64,000 nt of DNA from Acinetobacter defluvii (GTDB taxonomy: Bacteria; Pseudomonadota; Gammaproteobacteria; Pseudomonadales; Moraxellaceae): contig NZ_CP029397.2 in the NCBI RefSeq assembly GCF_001704615.3, positions 248,001 through 312,000 of the forward strand, written 5' to 3'. Numbering within the stretch: position 1 is the first letter of the stretch; every line of letters begins with the position of its first letter. Shown in pieces: positions 22,438 to 31,182 of this stretch. The position numbers were made by a program, and so were the translations under genes. Below the pieces are notes generated by a model. The model did not search any database, had not been told where the DNA came from, and saw only the letters and a program-made list of their open reading frames with translations.

Positions 22438-22452
22438 CAGAATAATATTCTG
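22438..22452. promoter_or_regulatory. Palindrome in the DUF4442/TetR divergent promoter region
   Basis: A perfect 15-base palindrome, CAGAATA-A-TATTCTG, sits in the 120-base gap between two divergent genes, one encoding a TetR-family repressor. It is a plausible operator for that repressor. Binding is inferred only from position and symmetry. Confidence 0.45.
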
Positions 22453-22514
22453 TTATTGGCTGAGAAGACAAATTTAGCTTAAAATTGGTCAAAGCACTGT
22501 GATGGAACTAACAA

Positions 22515-23138
22515 TTGGAAAATATAGAATTATTAGAGCGCATTTATAGTGGGAAACGTGCACAATTGAAACGCCATATTCTAAATCAAGCTCTATTGTG
22601 TTTTTTGGAAAATGGACTAGAGGCGACTACCATTGAAATGATCCGTGAACAGGCGGATACCAGTGTAGGAGCTATTTATCATCATTTTAAAAATAAAGAA
22701 GGTATCATTGCAGCGTTATTTTTTGCAGCATTAGATGATCAAGCGCAGTACCGAGAAAATGCTTTAAAAAACACTGAAAATATGCAGCATGGCATTATGG
22801 CAATGGTAGAAGGCTATATTGATTGGGTGACGGATTATCCTGATTTTGCGCGTTTTTTATATGCAGCCAGATTTATAATAACACAAACTGCACAAGATCT
22901 AGATTTGAAAAAGCGTAATCATTCACGTAATAAAAGTTTACTGCAATGGCTACAACAACAAACGGATGTTGAGCATTTAGCCCATATTCCTCATGATTTG
23001 TTGTTGTCTTTGGTAATAGGTTCAACAGAGAATTATTGTCGTGCGTGGTTATCTCATAAAGTGAAAACCTCACCACAAGTCTATAAACACATATTTGCAA
23101 AAACGGCATGGCGTGCGATTGCTTATTTTCCAAAGTGA
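22515..23138 (+). CDS. TetR-family transcriptional regulator
   Basis: 207 residues. The N-terminal helix-turn-helix is at about residues 17-63 (ATTIEMIREQADTSVGAIYHHFKNKEGII), followed by a ligand-binding helical domain. It starts at a TTG: the codon two upstream is an in-frame stop, and GGA at 22504-22506 is a suitable ribosome binding site. Divergent from the thioesterase-like gene. The ligand may be a fatty acyl or aromatic compound, by context only. Confidence 0.87.
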   Translation: MENIELLERIYSGKRAQLKRHILNQALLCFLENGLEATTIEMIREQADTSVGAIYHHFKNKEGIIAALFFAALDDQAQYRENALKNTENMQHGIMAMVEGYIDWVTDYPDFARFLYAARFIITQTAQDLDLKKRNHSRNKSLLQWLQQQTDVEHLAHIPHDLLLSLVIGSTENYCRAWLSHKVKTSPQVYKHIFAKTAWRAIAYFPK

Positions 23139-23167
23139 TCTATAAAAATGATTAATCTTTATATTTA

Positions 23168-23211
23168 TAATCTAAAAAATAGATTAATTTCATGTAAAAC
23201 TTCGGTTTTAC
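23168..23211 (+). promoter_or_regulatory. Two hairpins between tetR and ahpC, one with a UUCG loop
   Basis: TAATCTA/TAGATTA (23168-23174 with 23180-23186) is followed by GTAAAAC/GTTTTAC (23194-23200 with 23205-23211) closed by the unusually stable C(TTCG)G tetraloop. A modest T-rich tract follows. It may end the tetR transcript or form the ahpC leader. Confidence 0.45.
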
Positions 23212-23281
23212 CAATTTAACTATTTTTCCTATTCTAGTTTCACAGACAAGCAATCCCTGAAACGAATTGAAGGAAAATAAC

Positions 23282-23845
23282 ATGAATTTGATTAATACTG
23301 AAGTAAAGCCATTTCATGCAAATGCTTATAAAAATGGTGAGTTTATTGAAGTTTCTGAAAAAGACATGATCGGTAAATGGTCTGTTGTATTTTTCTATCC
23401 TGCTGATTTTACTTTTGTTTGTCCAACTGAGTTGGGCGACCTTGCAGATAACTACGCAGCGTTCCAAAAAATGGGTGTAGAGATTTACTCAGTATCCACC
23501 GACACCCATTTCACGCATAAAGCTTGGCATGATAGTTCAGATGAGATCAAAAAAATTCAATATACAATGGTTGGCGATCCAACATGGACATTGGCAAAAA
23601 ATTTTGAAGTGTTGATTGAGGCTGAAGGTTTAGCAGATCGAGGAACTTTTGTGATTGATCCAGCAGGTAAAATCCAAATTATCGAAATCAATGCTGGTGG
23701 CATTGGGCGTGATGCGCAAGAACTTCTTCGTAAAGTAAAAGCAGCACAATATGTACATGCACATCCTGGTGAAGTATGTCCTGCAAAATGGAAAGAAGGG
23801 GAGGCAACTCTTGCACCTTCAATTGATTTGATTGGCAAAATATAA
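23282..23845 (+). CDS. ahpC: Alkyl hydroperoxide reductase subunit C
   Basis: Typical two-cysteine peroxiredoxin, 187 residues, which removes H2O2 and organic peroxides in the cytoplasm. The peroxidatic Cys47 (TFVCPTE) and resolving Cys166 (GEVCPAKW) are at the same positions as in E. coli AhpC. The ATG at 23282 follows an AAGGAAA ribosome binding site; an ATG 15 bases upstream lacks one. No ahpF follows, so the reductase must be encoded elsewhere. I saw no convincing OxyR site. Confidence 0.95.
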   Translation: MNLINTEVKPFHANAYKNGEFIEVSEKDMIGKWSVVFFYPADFTFVCPTELGDLADNYAAFQKMGVEIYSVSTDTHFTHKAWHDSSDEIKKIQYTMVGDPTWTLAKNFEVLIEAEGLADRGTFVIDPAGKIQIIEINAGGIGRDAQELLRKVKAAQYVHAHPGEVCPAKWKEGEATLAPSIDLIGKI

Positions 23846-23895
23846 ATGTCAAATTTGCTCGTCTAGAGCCTAAACATTTAAATCGATCGATCATC

Positions 23896-23924
23896 AAAAT
23901 CCAAAGTTTTGGCTTTGGATTTTT
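23896..23924. terminator. Shared terminator between ahpC and the LysR gene
   Basis: A perfect 11-bp stem, AAAATCCAAAG (23896-23906) with CTTTGGATTTT (23913-23923), lies between convergent stops at 23845 and 23930, with T runs in both directions. Confidence 0.85.
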
Positions 23925-23929
23925 AGTAT

Positions 23930-24856
23930 TTAAGTTAAATAACCTCGATGTTGATCAGCATAATCACGCATACCTTGAATGATATGCTCAATGAATTCTT
24001 CCATCACCATACGTTGACCTTTGCGTGAGGCATAGACCAGTTGTACAGTGCCCACATTGGAACACCATTCAGGTAAAAGATGAATCAAGTGACCTGTTTT
24101 TATATCTTTTTCCACCGTTAAATAAGGTAAATCAGCAATACCTAATCCGGCTAAAGCTGCATAGTAAATCCCTGACAAATCATTGCTTTTCACTCGAGGC
24201 TGTAGGTGAATGTCGATCTGTTCTACATGCTCCATATTATGTAAATGCCATTGTGATGATTGTTTTTGACTGCCTAAAGCAATACTTGGAAAGTCATAGA
24301 GTTCAGTGATATGGGTAAGTTCTCGACCTTGCAAAAGTATCGGACTTGCGACCAAGCAATGCGTAGTTTTGATGACATCCCGCACGATAATGCTTGAATC
24401 TTCATTTTCAGAAAAATTAGTTCGAATCGCTAAATCAATGTCATCATTTAATACATCCACTCTGCGACTGCTAAGCTCCATCTCAATATTTACTTTTGGA
24501 TATTTTTTTAAAAATTGTGTTAAAAGCGGTTGAATCTGATGTTGCATCATCATCGGTGGACAACTAAATTTGATTAAACCTTGTGGTTCAATGGTGGTTT
24601 GTTTTAATAAAATATTTTCAATATGATCCGCATGTTCAATGATTTTTTTACATTCTTCAAAAAACTCCTGTCCCAAAGCAGTCACTTTAAAATGACGAGT
24701 GGAGCGTTGAATTAAAGTGACATTAAATTTAGCCTCTAAGTCCAAGATTCGTCGACTCAGTTTGGATTTGGTAATCTCTGTTGCTTCACTGGCTGCACTA
24801 AATCCACCATATTTGACGACCAAATAAAAGTAGTAATAATCATCAAAAGAATGCAT
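23930..24856 (-). CDS. LysR-family transcriptional regulator
   Basis: 308 residues. N-terminal winged helix-turn-helix (about residues 1-60; FYLVVKYGGFSAASEATEITKS), then a periplasmic-binding-protein-like effector domain (about 90-295). It lies 109 bases downstream of the ycaC-like gene on the same strand, with a terminator between. LysR genes next to ycaC and pirin genes are common and usually control them, which is inference here. Confidence 0.9.
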   Translation of the reverse strand: MHSFDDYYYFYLVVKYGGFSAASEATEITKSKLSRRILDLEAKFNVTLIQRSTRHFKVTALGQEFFEECKKIIEHADHIENILLKQTTIEPQGLIKFSCPPMMMQHQIQPLLTQFLKKYPKVNIEMELSSRRVDVLNDDIDLAIRTNFSENEDSSIIVRDVIKTTHCLVASPILLQGRELTHITELYDFPSIALGSQKQSSQWHLHNMEHVEQIDIHLQPRVKSNDLSGIYYAALAGLGIADLPYLTVEKDIKTGHLIHLLPEWCSNVGTVQLVYASRKGQRMVMEEFIEHIIQGMRDYADQHRGYLT

Positions 24857-24929
24857 ATATTGTCCTAAAAACCAGTTTGAATAAGCATTAGCATAACTGA
24901 AAAATAAAGAGATTTATCCTATAAACAAG

Positions 24930-24955
24930 AAAAAGCGATCCAAAGATCGCCTTTT
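24930..24955 (-). terminator. Terminator of the ycaC-like gene
   Basis: GCGATC (24935-24940) pairs with GATCGC (24945-24950), flanked by A and T tracts, just past the minus-strand stop at 24966. Confidence 0.75.
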
Positions 24956-24965
24956 CATAAGCTTT

Positions 24966-25601
24966 TTATACTGACTTGTCTTCAGTATTAAAGAAGCTAT
25001 AGCTATTCATTAGGTTGCGATAATCAGGGATATGGTTGGAGAATAAAGCCCCTAAACCTTCCACATCATTACGCCAGTCACGGTGTAATTCACATGCCAT
25101 ACCAAACCATGTCATCAATTGCGCACCTGCACTCGACATACGGTCCCAAGCAGCATCACGTGTTAAGGGATTAAATGTACCAGAAGCATCAGTAATAACG
25201 AAAACTTCAAAGTCCTCTTCAAGTGCAGCCAGGGCAGGGAAGGCAACACAGACTTCTGTGACTACACCTGCGATAATTAACTGTTTCTTGCCTGTGGCTT
25301 TGACTGCTTTAACAAATTCTTCATTGTCCCAGGCATTGATTTGACCTGGACGTGCGATAAATGGTGCGTCTGGGAACATTTCTTTCAGTTCTGGCACCAA
25401 AGGACCATTTGGACCATTTTCAAAACTTGTAGTTAAAATTGTGGGTAAATTAAAATATTTCGCTGCTGCTGCAACAGCCAATACATTAGTTTTAAATTTG
25501 TCTGGATCAATATCTCGTACCAATGATAATAAACCAGTTTGATGGTCAACGAGTAATACAGCAGCATTGTCTTTGTCTAAACGAACGTATGGTTTTCCCA
25601 T
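24966..25601 (-). CDS. YcaC-like isochorismatase-family hydrolase
   Basis: Cysteine hydrolase, 211 residues. The catalytic triad is visible: Asp19 (LLVDHQTG), Lys111-region and Cys118 (VVTEVCVAFP). The sequence follows E. coli YcaC along its length. Its substrate is unproven in the family. It is divergent from the pirin gene at 25898, and next to a LysR regulator. Confidence 0.88.
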   Translation of the reverse strand: MGKPYVRLDKDNAAVLLVDHQTGLLSLVRDIDPDKFKTNVLAVAAAAKYFNLPTILTTSFENGPNGPLVPELKEMFPDAPFIARPGQINAWDNEEFVKAVKATGKKQLIIAGVVTEVCVAFPALAALEEDFEVFVITDASGTFNPLTRDAAWDRMSSAGAQLMTWFGMACELHRDWRNDVEGLGALFSNHIPDYRNLMNSYSFFNTEDKSV

Positions 25602-25897
25602 TTGAATTATTCCTATGTTATTTAAAAATGATCTAGATACTGAGGTAAAATTGGATCGGTACCTAGATGAATACGCTTTTATACTAGGGTTAAAATATTT
25701 AAAGAAAAAGACGAGTTTTTAAGATAAATAATCTTATAAATAAGATAGTCGATTAAATATCTGAATCTGTTTTGAAATTGTTATTTTGATTTGTATTGTC
25801 CTGTCAGTGAGATAGAGCATGCTAGGAAAGTACTGGGTGAAGCGATTGAAATTAATTAAAATAAGACCATGTTTAGTCCTAGAGATAGGAGTTTGAA

Positions 25898-26773
25898 ATG
25901 AAAAAAGTGATAGGCGTTTACCGCAATAAAAATATGCATTGGGTAGGTGATGGTTTTCCAGTAAAAAATCTATTTTCTTATGATCGCTTAGGTCAGGCGA
26001 TTAGCCCATTTTTATTGTTAGATTATGCAGCACCATATCATTTTGATGCTACGACTGCACAACACGGAGTAGGATCACATCCGCATCGTGGCTTTGAAAC
26101 GGTTACTATTGTCTACCAAGGTGAAGTCAGCCACAAAGACTCAGCGGGTGGTGGCGGAACTATTAAAACAGGCGATGTGCAGTGGATGACTGCAGGTGCA
26201 GGTTTGGTTCATGAAGAGTTTCATTCACAAGCTTTTGCTGAAAAAGGTGGTCTGTTTGAAATGGTACAGCTTTGGGTAAACTTACCTGCAGCGGATAAAA
26301 TGACTGCACCAAAATATCAAGCGATTGAAGCAACGGATATTCCTGTAGTGAAATTTGACGATAACGCAGGACAACTTCGGGTCATCGCAGGGCAATATGT
26401 TGAGCATCAGGGTGCAGCTTCAACGTTCAGCCCAGTGAATGTTTGGGATGTTGAACTAAGTGCAGAGCATGTTGAAAACATTTTTGTACCTGTGGATCAT
26501 AATACTTTACTGGTGGTACTCAAAGGTGAATTGATGATAAATGCAACTCAGCATGTGGAAGATCATTCGATTGTAATGTTTGCAAAAGATGCTGAAGCAC
26601 ATATTCAAATTGAAGCAATCCAAGATGCTAAATTTTTGGTATTGACGGGTAAACCTTTGAATGAGCCAATCCAAGGTTATGGTCCATTTGTGATGAATAC
26701 GAAAGAGGAAATTATTCAAGCGTTTAATGACTTTAATAGTGGTAAATTTGGTGTAATTCCTGTCCAAAGTTAA
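25898..26773 (+). CDS. Pirin-family bicupin protein
   Basis: 291 residues with two cupin halves. The N-terminal metal ligands are in HPHRGFETVT (near residue 60) and the later VHEEFHS, as in bacterial pirins such as E. coli YhhW, which has quercetinase activity. Good AGGAG ribosome binding site at 25887-25891. The 296-base divergent gap to the ycaC-like gene should hold both promoters. Confidence 0.9.
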   Translation: MKKVIGVYRNKNMHWVGDGFPVKNLFSYDRLGQAISPFLLLDYAAPYHFDATTAQHGVGSHPHRGFETVTIVYQGEVSHKDSAGGGGTIKTGDVQWMTAGAGLVHEEFHSQAFAEKGGLFEMVQLWVNLPAADKMTAPKYQAIEATDIPVVKFDDNAGQLRVIAGQYVEHQGAASTFSPVNVWDVELSAEHVENIFVPVDHNTLLVVLKGELMINATQHVEDHSIVMFAKDAEAHIQIEAIQDAKFLVLTGKPLNEPIQGYGPFVMNTKEEIIQAFNDFNSGKFGVIPVQS

Positions 26774-26776
26774 ATG

Positions 26777-26804
26777 AAAGCGGATCAAATGATCCGCTTT
26801 TTTT
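26777..26804 (+). terminator. Terminator of the pirin gene
   Basis: A perfect 11-bp stem (26777-26787 with 26790-26800) of the form AAAGCGGATCA runs into seven T or more. Confidence 0.9.
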
Positions 26805-26844
26805 ATGTATCAATGATTAATTTTTAACAGGTGAAATTTTTAGA

Positions 26845-26882
26845 TAAAAAAAAGAGCTTCTATCCCACACTATAGAAGCTCT
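26845..26882 (-). terminator. Orphan hairpin with T run on the minus strand
   Basis: AGAGCTTCTAT (26853-26863) pairs perfectly with ATAGAAGCTCT (26872-26882), with an eight-A tract to its left. It is therefore shaped as a leftward terminator, but no minus-strand gene is seen to its right before 28 kb. Confidence 0.5.
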
Positions 26883-27240
26883 ATTACGCTGTAAGTTTTC
26901 TTTATACTTTTCATACATTCACTTAAGTAAATGTGTGAATTAGTTATCATTTATGCCGCCCATAATACTGAATGCGTTTTTATTTGTAAATAGAATAAAA
27001 GGTAAAATAGTGAATTTATCTACATATTTTTAAATGGATTTTATTGTAAAATTAAAAATATCTTTATAAAAAAATAAGTTATCCACTATGTTGTGGAAAT
27101 TTAAACTAAAATATTTTTCTAATTGTTGATTTAAAAACGGTCTAATAGTGAAAAACCATAAAAACTGGAACTTTTTAATAGCCTATTTTTAAGATGCTTC
27201 ATTCATAATAAAAAAAATGGTTAACGCTTGGATAATAACT
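26883..27240. other. AT-rich spacer, no gene recognised
   Basis: No protein gene supported. It contains a sequence near 26886-26912 that resembles the region beside the hairpin after the OXA gene, an inverted repeat ATTCAC/GTGAAT near 26920-26940, and TTATCCACT near 27079, one base off a DnaA box. Confidence 0.4.
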
Positions 27241-28539
27241 TTGAATATTGCAGTGATTGGTAGCGGCATGGCTGGGCTTGCTACCGCAAGAATTCTGAAA
27301 GATGCAGGACATTGCATCACCATCTTTGAAGCTTTACCTGGTCGTGGAATGGATAGCCATAGTCTAGCGTTTGAAGGTGGTCTGATTGATGCGCCATTAC
27401 GTGTGATGAATCCGCATTTATGGAAAAATACGTTAAGTTTAGCCACACATTTGGGTATTAAAACGTTTCCTGTACGCACATTTATGGCATGCAGTTGGTT
27501 ATTTGAAGATAAAACTGAAACATGGTTAACCACTACACGGTCAAGGATTGGTAATTTCCCGATTATTAATAATCGCAAAGGCATTAAGCAATACGGTTGG
27601 CGTTTAGTGAAAGGTATGTTGCAACTAAAAACCGCCATTCACCAATTTTTTAAATCTAAAAATCAAGATATTACGTTGGCTGAATTTATTAATCACAATG
27701 ATATTGAAGAGGTATTTTGGCATGGAGCGGTGATGCCTGTGCTGTATACCATTTGCACTTGTGACCCAAAAACTATTGGTGAGTGGCCTGCAAAACCGTT
27801 GTTGGTGTTTTTAAGACAACTGACGGATGGTGATGCTTTATTGCGTTTGCATGGGGGGACACCTGCTTTAGTGGATAAACTGGTAGAAGGGATCGATGTT
27901 CATAGCGGTTCGGCAGTTTCCAGGGTTGAGCAACAAGGTGAACAAGTTTTAGTGGAAAATGAGCAGGGTGAACAGCTTTATTTTGATCGTGTGATCGTGG
28001 CTACCCCAACCACAAAATTAGAAAGCTTTTTAAATGCTGAACAGTTTGCAGAAGATATTGCCTTATTAAAACAATTCAAGTTTGAACAAGGTGAATTGGT
28101 CATGCATACCGATGCAACAGTGATGCCGCCTAACCGCAAAGATTGGTGTGTGCTCAGTTATATGATGGATCGTAAATTTACTCAGCAACAATTTACGGTA
28201 TGGCTCAACTCAGTTGAGCCAAGCCTTGTGGGTAAATCTCCTGTGTTCCAAACGTGGCGACCGATTACTGCAATTGATCCGAAAAAGGTCATTTCAAGTG
28301 TAACGTTGACCCGCGCTGTGGTGAATTCTGAAACCGTGGCATTGAACAAAGAATTACAACAACGCCATCTGCAAGCCAACCGTAAAGTCTTCTATTGTGG
28401 TTCTTGGTCATGTAATGGCTTACCAATTTTAGAATCTGCGGTGACTTCTGCCATGCATATTGCAGAAATTTTTGGTGCGCCATTGCCATTTATGGGTTTA
28501 AAACCTAAAGTTGAGGTTGCACCCCAACTCGGCTACTGA
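27241..28539 (+). CDS. FAD-dependent oxidoreductase
   Basis: Flavoprotein of the amine-oxidase/protoporphyrinogen-oxidase-like fold, about 432 residues. The dinucleotide motif GSGMAGLATARIL begins near residue 7, with an acidic residue ending the second strand (IFEAL). A C-terminal FAD-contact segment YCGSWSCNGLPILESAV is present. I chose the TTG at 27241, with GGA 8 bases upstream, because it gives the family start MNIAVIGSG; an ATG at 27217 is also in frame. A methyltransferase follows 6 bases later. In other bacteria, similar oxidoreductases sit with cyclopropane-fatty-acid synthase genes, so a lipid role is possible. Confidence 0.83.
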   Translation: MNIAVIGSGMAGLATARILKDAGHCITIFEALPGRGMDSHSLAFEGGLIDAPLRVMNPHLWKNTLSLATHLGIKTFPVRTFMACSWLFEDKTETWLTTTRSRIGNFPIINNRKGIKQYGWRLVKGMLQLKTAIHQFFKSKNQDITLAEFINHNDIEEVFWHGAVMPVLYTICTCDPKTIGEWPAKPLLVFLRQLTDGDALLRLHGGTPALVDKLVEGIDVHSGSAVSRVEQQGEQVLVENEQGEQLYFDRVIVATPTTKLESFLNAEQFAEDIALLKQFKFEQGELVMHTDATVMPPNRKDWCVLSYMMDRKFTQQQFTVWLNSVEPSLVGKSPVFQTWRPITAIDPKKVISSVTLTRAVVNSETVALNKELQQRHLQANRKVFYCGSWSCNGLPILESAVTSAMHIAEIFGAPLPFMGLKPKVEVAPQLGY

Positions 28540-28545
28540 TGTGTT

Positions 28546-29379
28546 ATGAACTGGATTCAAGCAATACAGCAACAATTTTCACAACATAAATATGCTATTA
28601 ATGCAAAAATCTTAGGTGATGATGCGCTGTATGCTTGGACAAATTTAGGATATTGGACTGCAACCACGCAGTCCTATCCACAAGCTTGTCGCCAATTGGC
28701 AGATCAGTTGGCACAAGCAGTTGATTTAAATTCAAGCGATCACCTTTTAGATCTAGGCTGTGGACGAGGTGCAAGTATTTTGCACTGGAAAAATTATTAT
28801 AAAACTCAAAGACTCAGTGCAGTAGATATGCAACAACACTGCATTGATCAACTACAGCATAATCTAAATTCAAACATTCAGTTTTACTCAGGTTCATTTT
28901 TAAATTTAAAAAATATTTTATCGGATACGCATTTTGATGTTGTGCTTTGCGTGGATGCTGCTTATCACAGCGATTTAAATTTATTTTTAGCGTCTGTGCG
29001 ACCTTTTTTAAATTCAAAAGGGCGAATCGGTTTTCATTACTTAATGTTAACTGACAAATGGCAAAACTTGTCGAGCTTTGAACAAGAAAAATATCGTTTA
29101 TTGCTGAAATCAGCAGATGTTCAGATCAAGCATTTACCTACTCAGACTGATATTCAACAGATCATGCAGCAGTATCGGTTGGAGAATATACAGATTGATG
29201 ATTTGTCTGAGCGAGTTTTACTGGGCTTTGCTGACTATATTTCACAGCGAAAGTTTTCTGGAGAACATAAGCATCTCCTCGATAGTTTTAAAATAAAAAT
29301 GACCGCCAAGCTCTGTAATAAACTGTATACGGATGGCTTAGTACGTTATATTCAGATTACCGCTCAAAAAGGGCAATGA
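28546..29379 (+). CDS. Class I SAM-dependent methyltransferase
   Basis: 277 residues. The SAM-binding motif I LLDLGCGRGAS is at about residues 67-77 and the acidic motif AVDM follows. It has moderate similarity to the cyclopropane-fatty-acid synthase/sterol methyltransferase group, but is shorter than Cfa, so I leave the substrate open. It is coupled to the FAD oxidoreductase (6-base gap) and precedes the GFA gene by 19 bases, forming a likely three-gene operon. Confidence 0.82.
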   Translation: MNWIQAIQQQFSQHKYAINAKILGDDALYAWTNLGYWTATTQSYPQACRQLADQLAQAVDLNSSDHLLDLGCGRGASILHWKNYYKTQRLSAVDMQQHCIDQLQHNLNSNIQFYSGSFLNLKNILSDTHFDVVLCVDAAYHSDLNLFLASVRPFLNSKGRIGFHYLMLTDKWQNLSSFEQEKYRLLLKSADVQIKHLPTQTDIQQIMQQYRLENIQIDDLSERVLLGFADYISQRKFSGEHKHLLDSFKIKMTAKLCNKLYTDGLVRYIQITAQKGQ

Positions 29380-29398
29380 AAATAATAAGGGCAATAAC

Positions 29399-29818
29399 AT
29401 GTCAGTAAAATATTCAGGTGGTTGTTTGTGTGGTGCAGTTCGTTATCACGCTGAAGTTGAACCGAAAGTCAGTTTTAATTGTCATTGTCGAGATTGTCAA
29501 AAGTCTAGTGGTGGAGCCTATGCACCGATCGCATTCTTTGCTCAATCACAACTCAATATTCAGGGCGATGTAAAGTATTATCAATCTTTGGGTGTTTCAG
29601 GGAAAATGATAAAACGTGGTTTTTGTGGCAATTGTGGTTCAAATTTATTTGGTTTACCAGAAATTGCGGCAGAACTGATTTCAATTCGTGCTGGAACTTT
29701 GGATGATCCTAATATGTTTCGACCTAAATTTGAAATATTTACCAGTCATGCAAGTCAATGGGATATTTTAAATCAAGATATTCAGCACTTTACACACGCC
29801 ATAGAAAAGAAAAAGTAA
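29399..29818 (+). CDS. GFA-family zinc protein
   Basis: 139 residues of the glutathione-dependent formaldehyde-activating (GFA/CENP-V) fold. Zinc-binding cysteine groups: CLCG at 10-13, CHCRDC at 28-33 and CGNCGS at 76-81. Most members have unknown substrates, and the formaldehyde name is historical. Last gene before a terminator and tRNA-Thr. Confidence 0.9.
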   Translation: MSVKYSGGCLCGAVRYHAEVEPKVSFNCHCRDCQKSSGGAYAPIAFFAQSQLNIQGDVKYYQSLGVSGKMIKRGFCGNCGSNLFGLPEIAAELISIRAGTLDDPNMFRPKFEIFTSHASQWDILNQDIQHFTHAIEKKK

Positions 29819-29844
29819 AATAAAAACTAGTATTTAAAAACAAC

Positions 29845-29868
29845 AAAACCTCACTAAAAAGCGAGGTT
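29845..29868. terminator. Terminator shared by tRNA-Thr and the GFA gene
   Basis: AACCTC (29847-29852) pairs with GAGGTT (29863-29868). T tracts on the minus side suit the tRNA, which reads leftward. Confidence 0.65.
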
Positions 29869-29876
29869 AAGTAAAA

Positions 29877-29952
<76 letters not shown>

Positions 29953-29964
29953 AACGTGGCGAGA

Positions 29965-29992
29965 ATTCTACAGAAAAATGACGATATTGCAA
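29965..29992 (-). promoter_or_regulatory. Promoter of tRNA-Thr
   Basis: On the minus strand, TTGCAA (29987-29992), a 16-base spacer and TAGAAT (29965-29970) end 13 bases before the tRNA 5' end. It is followed by a GC-rich start region as is common for stable RNA genes. Confidence 0.65.
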
Positions 29993-30094
29993 GCCAAAAA
30001 ATAAGCACTTGAACTATGTGAGTGATTTATTTTTAGAGTGATGAGATTTGATACATATTTTGATTCTCATCACATTGAAATGCTTAAAATAAAC

Positions 30095-30604
30095 TTATAG
30101 TTTTGCCAGAGTAAGCTGTGCTAAAGCATGATTCGATTGTGCTGCTTTTTGCAACCATTGTTGTGCCTGCAATTGGTCTTTGGCAATGCCTATGCCTAGG
30201 CGATATGCTTGAGCTACCTTAAATTGTGCTTTTGCATCACCTTGATTGGCAGCTTTTAGGTACCATTGGAAGGCTTCTGTTTCATTTTTTGTACCGATTA
30301 GACCCATTTCTGCAATGGTCGCAAGACGATATTGGGCTTGAATATGATGATTTTTAGCTGCCATCTTTAACCATTGATAGGCAAGCTTTTGGTCAGCTTG
30401 AACTTCTTCCCCATTAAAATATTTCATTCCGACTTGATATTGTGCTTCAATATCATCTTTCTTCGCAGCCGCCAAATTCCATGCCAAAGATTGGCAATCG
30501 TATGCTAATTTTGTTGTGGTAGTAGTATTCAATACATTTGAATCTGCGAATGCTACATTGTGCATAAAAAGTGCAGCAGATAGAATCATGGTTAAATTTT
30601 TCAT
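30095..30604 (-). CDS. Sel1-repeat (TPR-like) exported protein
   Basis: 169 residues. Signal peptide MKNLTMILSAALFMHNVAFA, then three tandem Sel1-like repeats with the pattern AQYxVGxxYxxG...A..WxxxAA (beginning near residues 52, 88 and 124). These build a helical solenoid for protein contacts in the periplasm. A perfect 9-bp inverted repeat (30038-30046 with 30065-30073) lies after the stop. Function unknown. Confidence 0.85.
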   Translation of the reverse strand: MKNLTMILSAALFMHNVAFADSNVLNTTTTTKLAYDCQSLAWNLAAAKKDDIEAQYQVGMKYFNGEEVQADQKLAYQWLKMAAKNHHIQAQYRLATIAEMGLIGTKNETEAFQWYLKAANQGDAKAQFKVAQAYRLGIGIAKDQLQAQQWLQKAAQSNHALAQLTLAKL

Positions 30605-30850
30605 ATTTTTCTTCTTTATGTGATTGAGTTGTCATTATTTTTATCAAAGTTGACTGATTTTGTAAACATTAGGAAAATAAAATATATAAATAATTTTAAA
30701 TTATTATTTAATATATTGTTTTTTAATGATTTTATTTTAATTAAAATAATTAAATTTATATAAATAATGTATATTTAATTGTTAAGATATTTTAAATATA
30801 ATGTTATTATAAAGATTAATTTTATTATTCATTTAGTAAATTTAAATAAA
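30605..30850. other. Extremely AT-rich spacer
   Basis: Very low GC, composed of long A/T runs and repeated TTTAAAT/AATTAAA words. It upstream-flanks the Sel1 gene. I see no coding frame. It is a likely site for a nucleoid protein, by composition only. Confidence 0.4.
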
Positions 30851-30874
30851 TAGCCCGTATTTATTTACGGGCTA
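30851..30874 (-). terminator. Terminator of the two small genes
   Basis: TAGCCCGTA (30851-30859) pairs with TACGGGCTA (30866-30874), followed leftward by a T/A-rich run. It lies 80 bases past the minus-strand stop at 30955. Confidence 0.65.
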
Positions 30875-30954
30875 TGTCGAATATTAATATGCTTTAAAAA
30901 GATGAAGATACATTAAAGTTTTAAATATATACATGTGGATCTAAAAATAAGCAT

Positions 30955-31182
30955 TTATTTGCTCCTTAAAACTTGGTCTAGGTCTTGAGCGCATTCTTCT
31001 AAGGTAAGTGCCATGTCTATTTGCATTTGTGGCTTCAGCTCATTTGCTAATTTTCTCCATTGTTCAATTAAGCGAATTGCTTTTTGTACTTTATGTTTAT
31101 TGATGTCCTTTGCGATGGTTGGGGTATATCCACCACGTTTAGCATTTTTGATTTGTTTTACATAATTGGCGCTGTTATTCAT
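30955..31182 (-). CDS. Small hypothetical protein, 75 residues
   Basis: I do not recognise a family. A basic, helical small protein (MNNSANYVKQIKNAKRGGYTP...LTLEECAQDLDQVLRSK) without membrane segment. The start at 31182 is decided by a strong GGGAG site 5 bases upstream. A longer frame to 31245 lacks support. Its ATG overlaps the stop of the gene to its right by the sequence ATGA, so translation of the two is coupled. Confidence 0.6.
   Translation of the reverse strand: MNNSANYVKQIKNAKRGGYTPTIAKDINKHKVQKAIRLIEQWRKLANELKPQMQIDMALTLEECAQDLDQVLRSK

Noticed and set aside
27070..27100. Replication origin suggested by TTATCCACT and AT-rich DNA
   Set aside because: A single imperfect DnaA box, with no dnaA, dnaN or box cluster.
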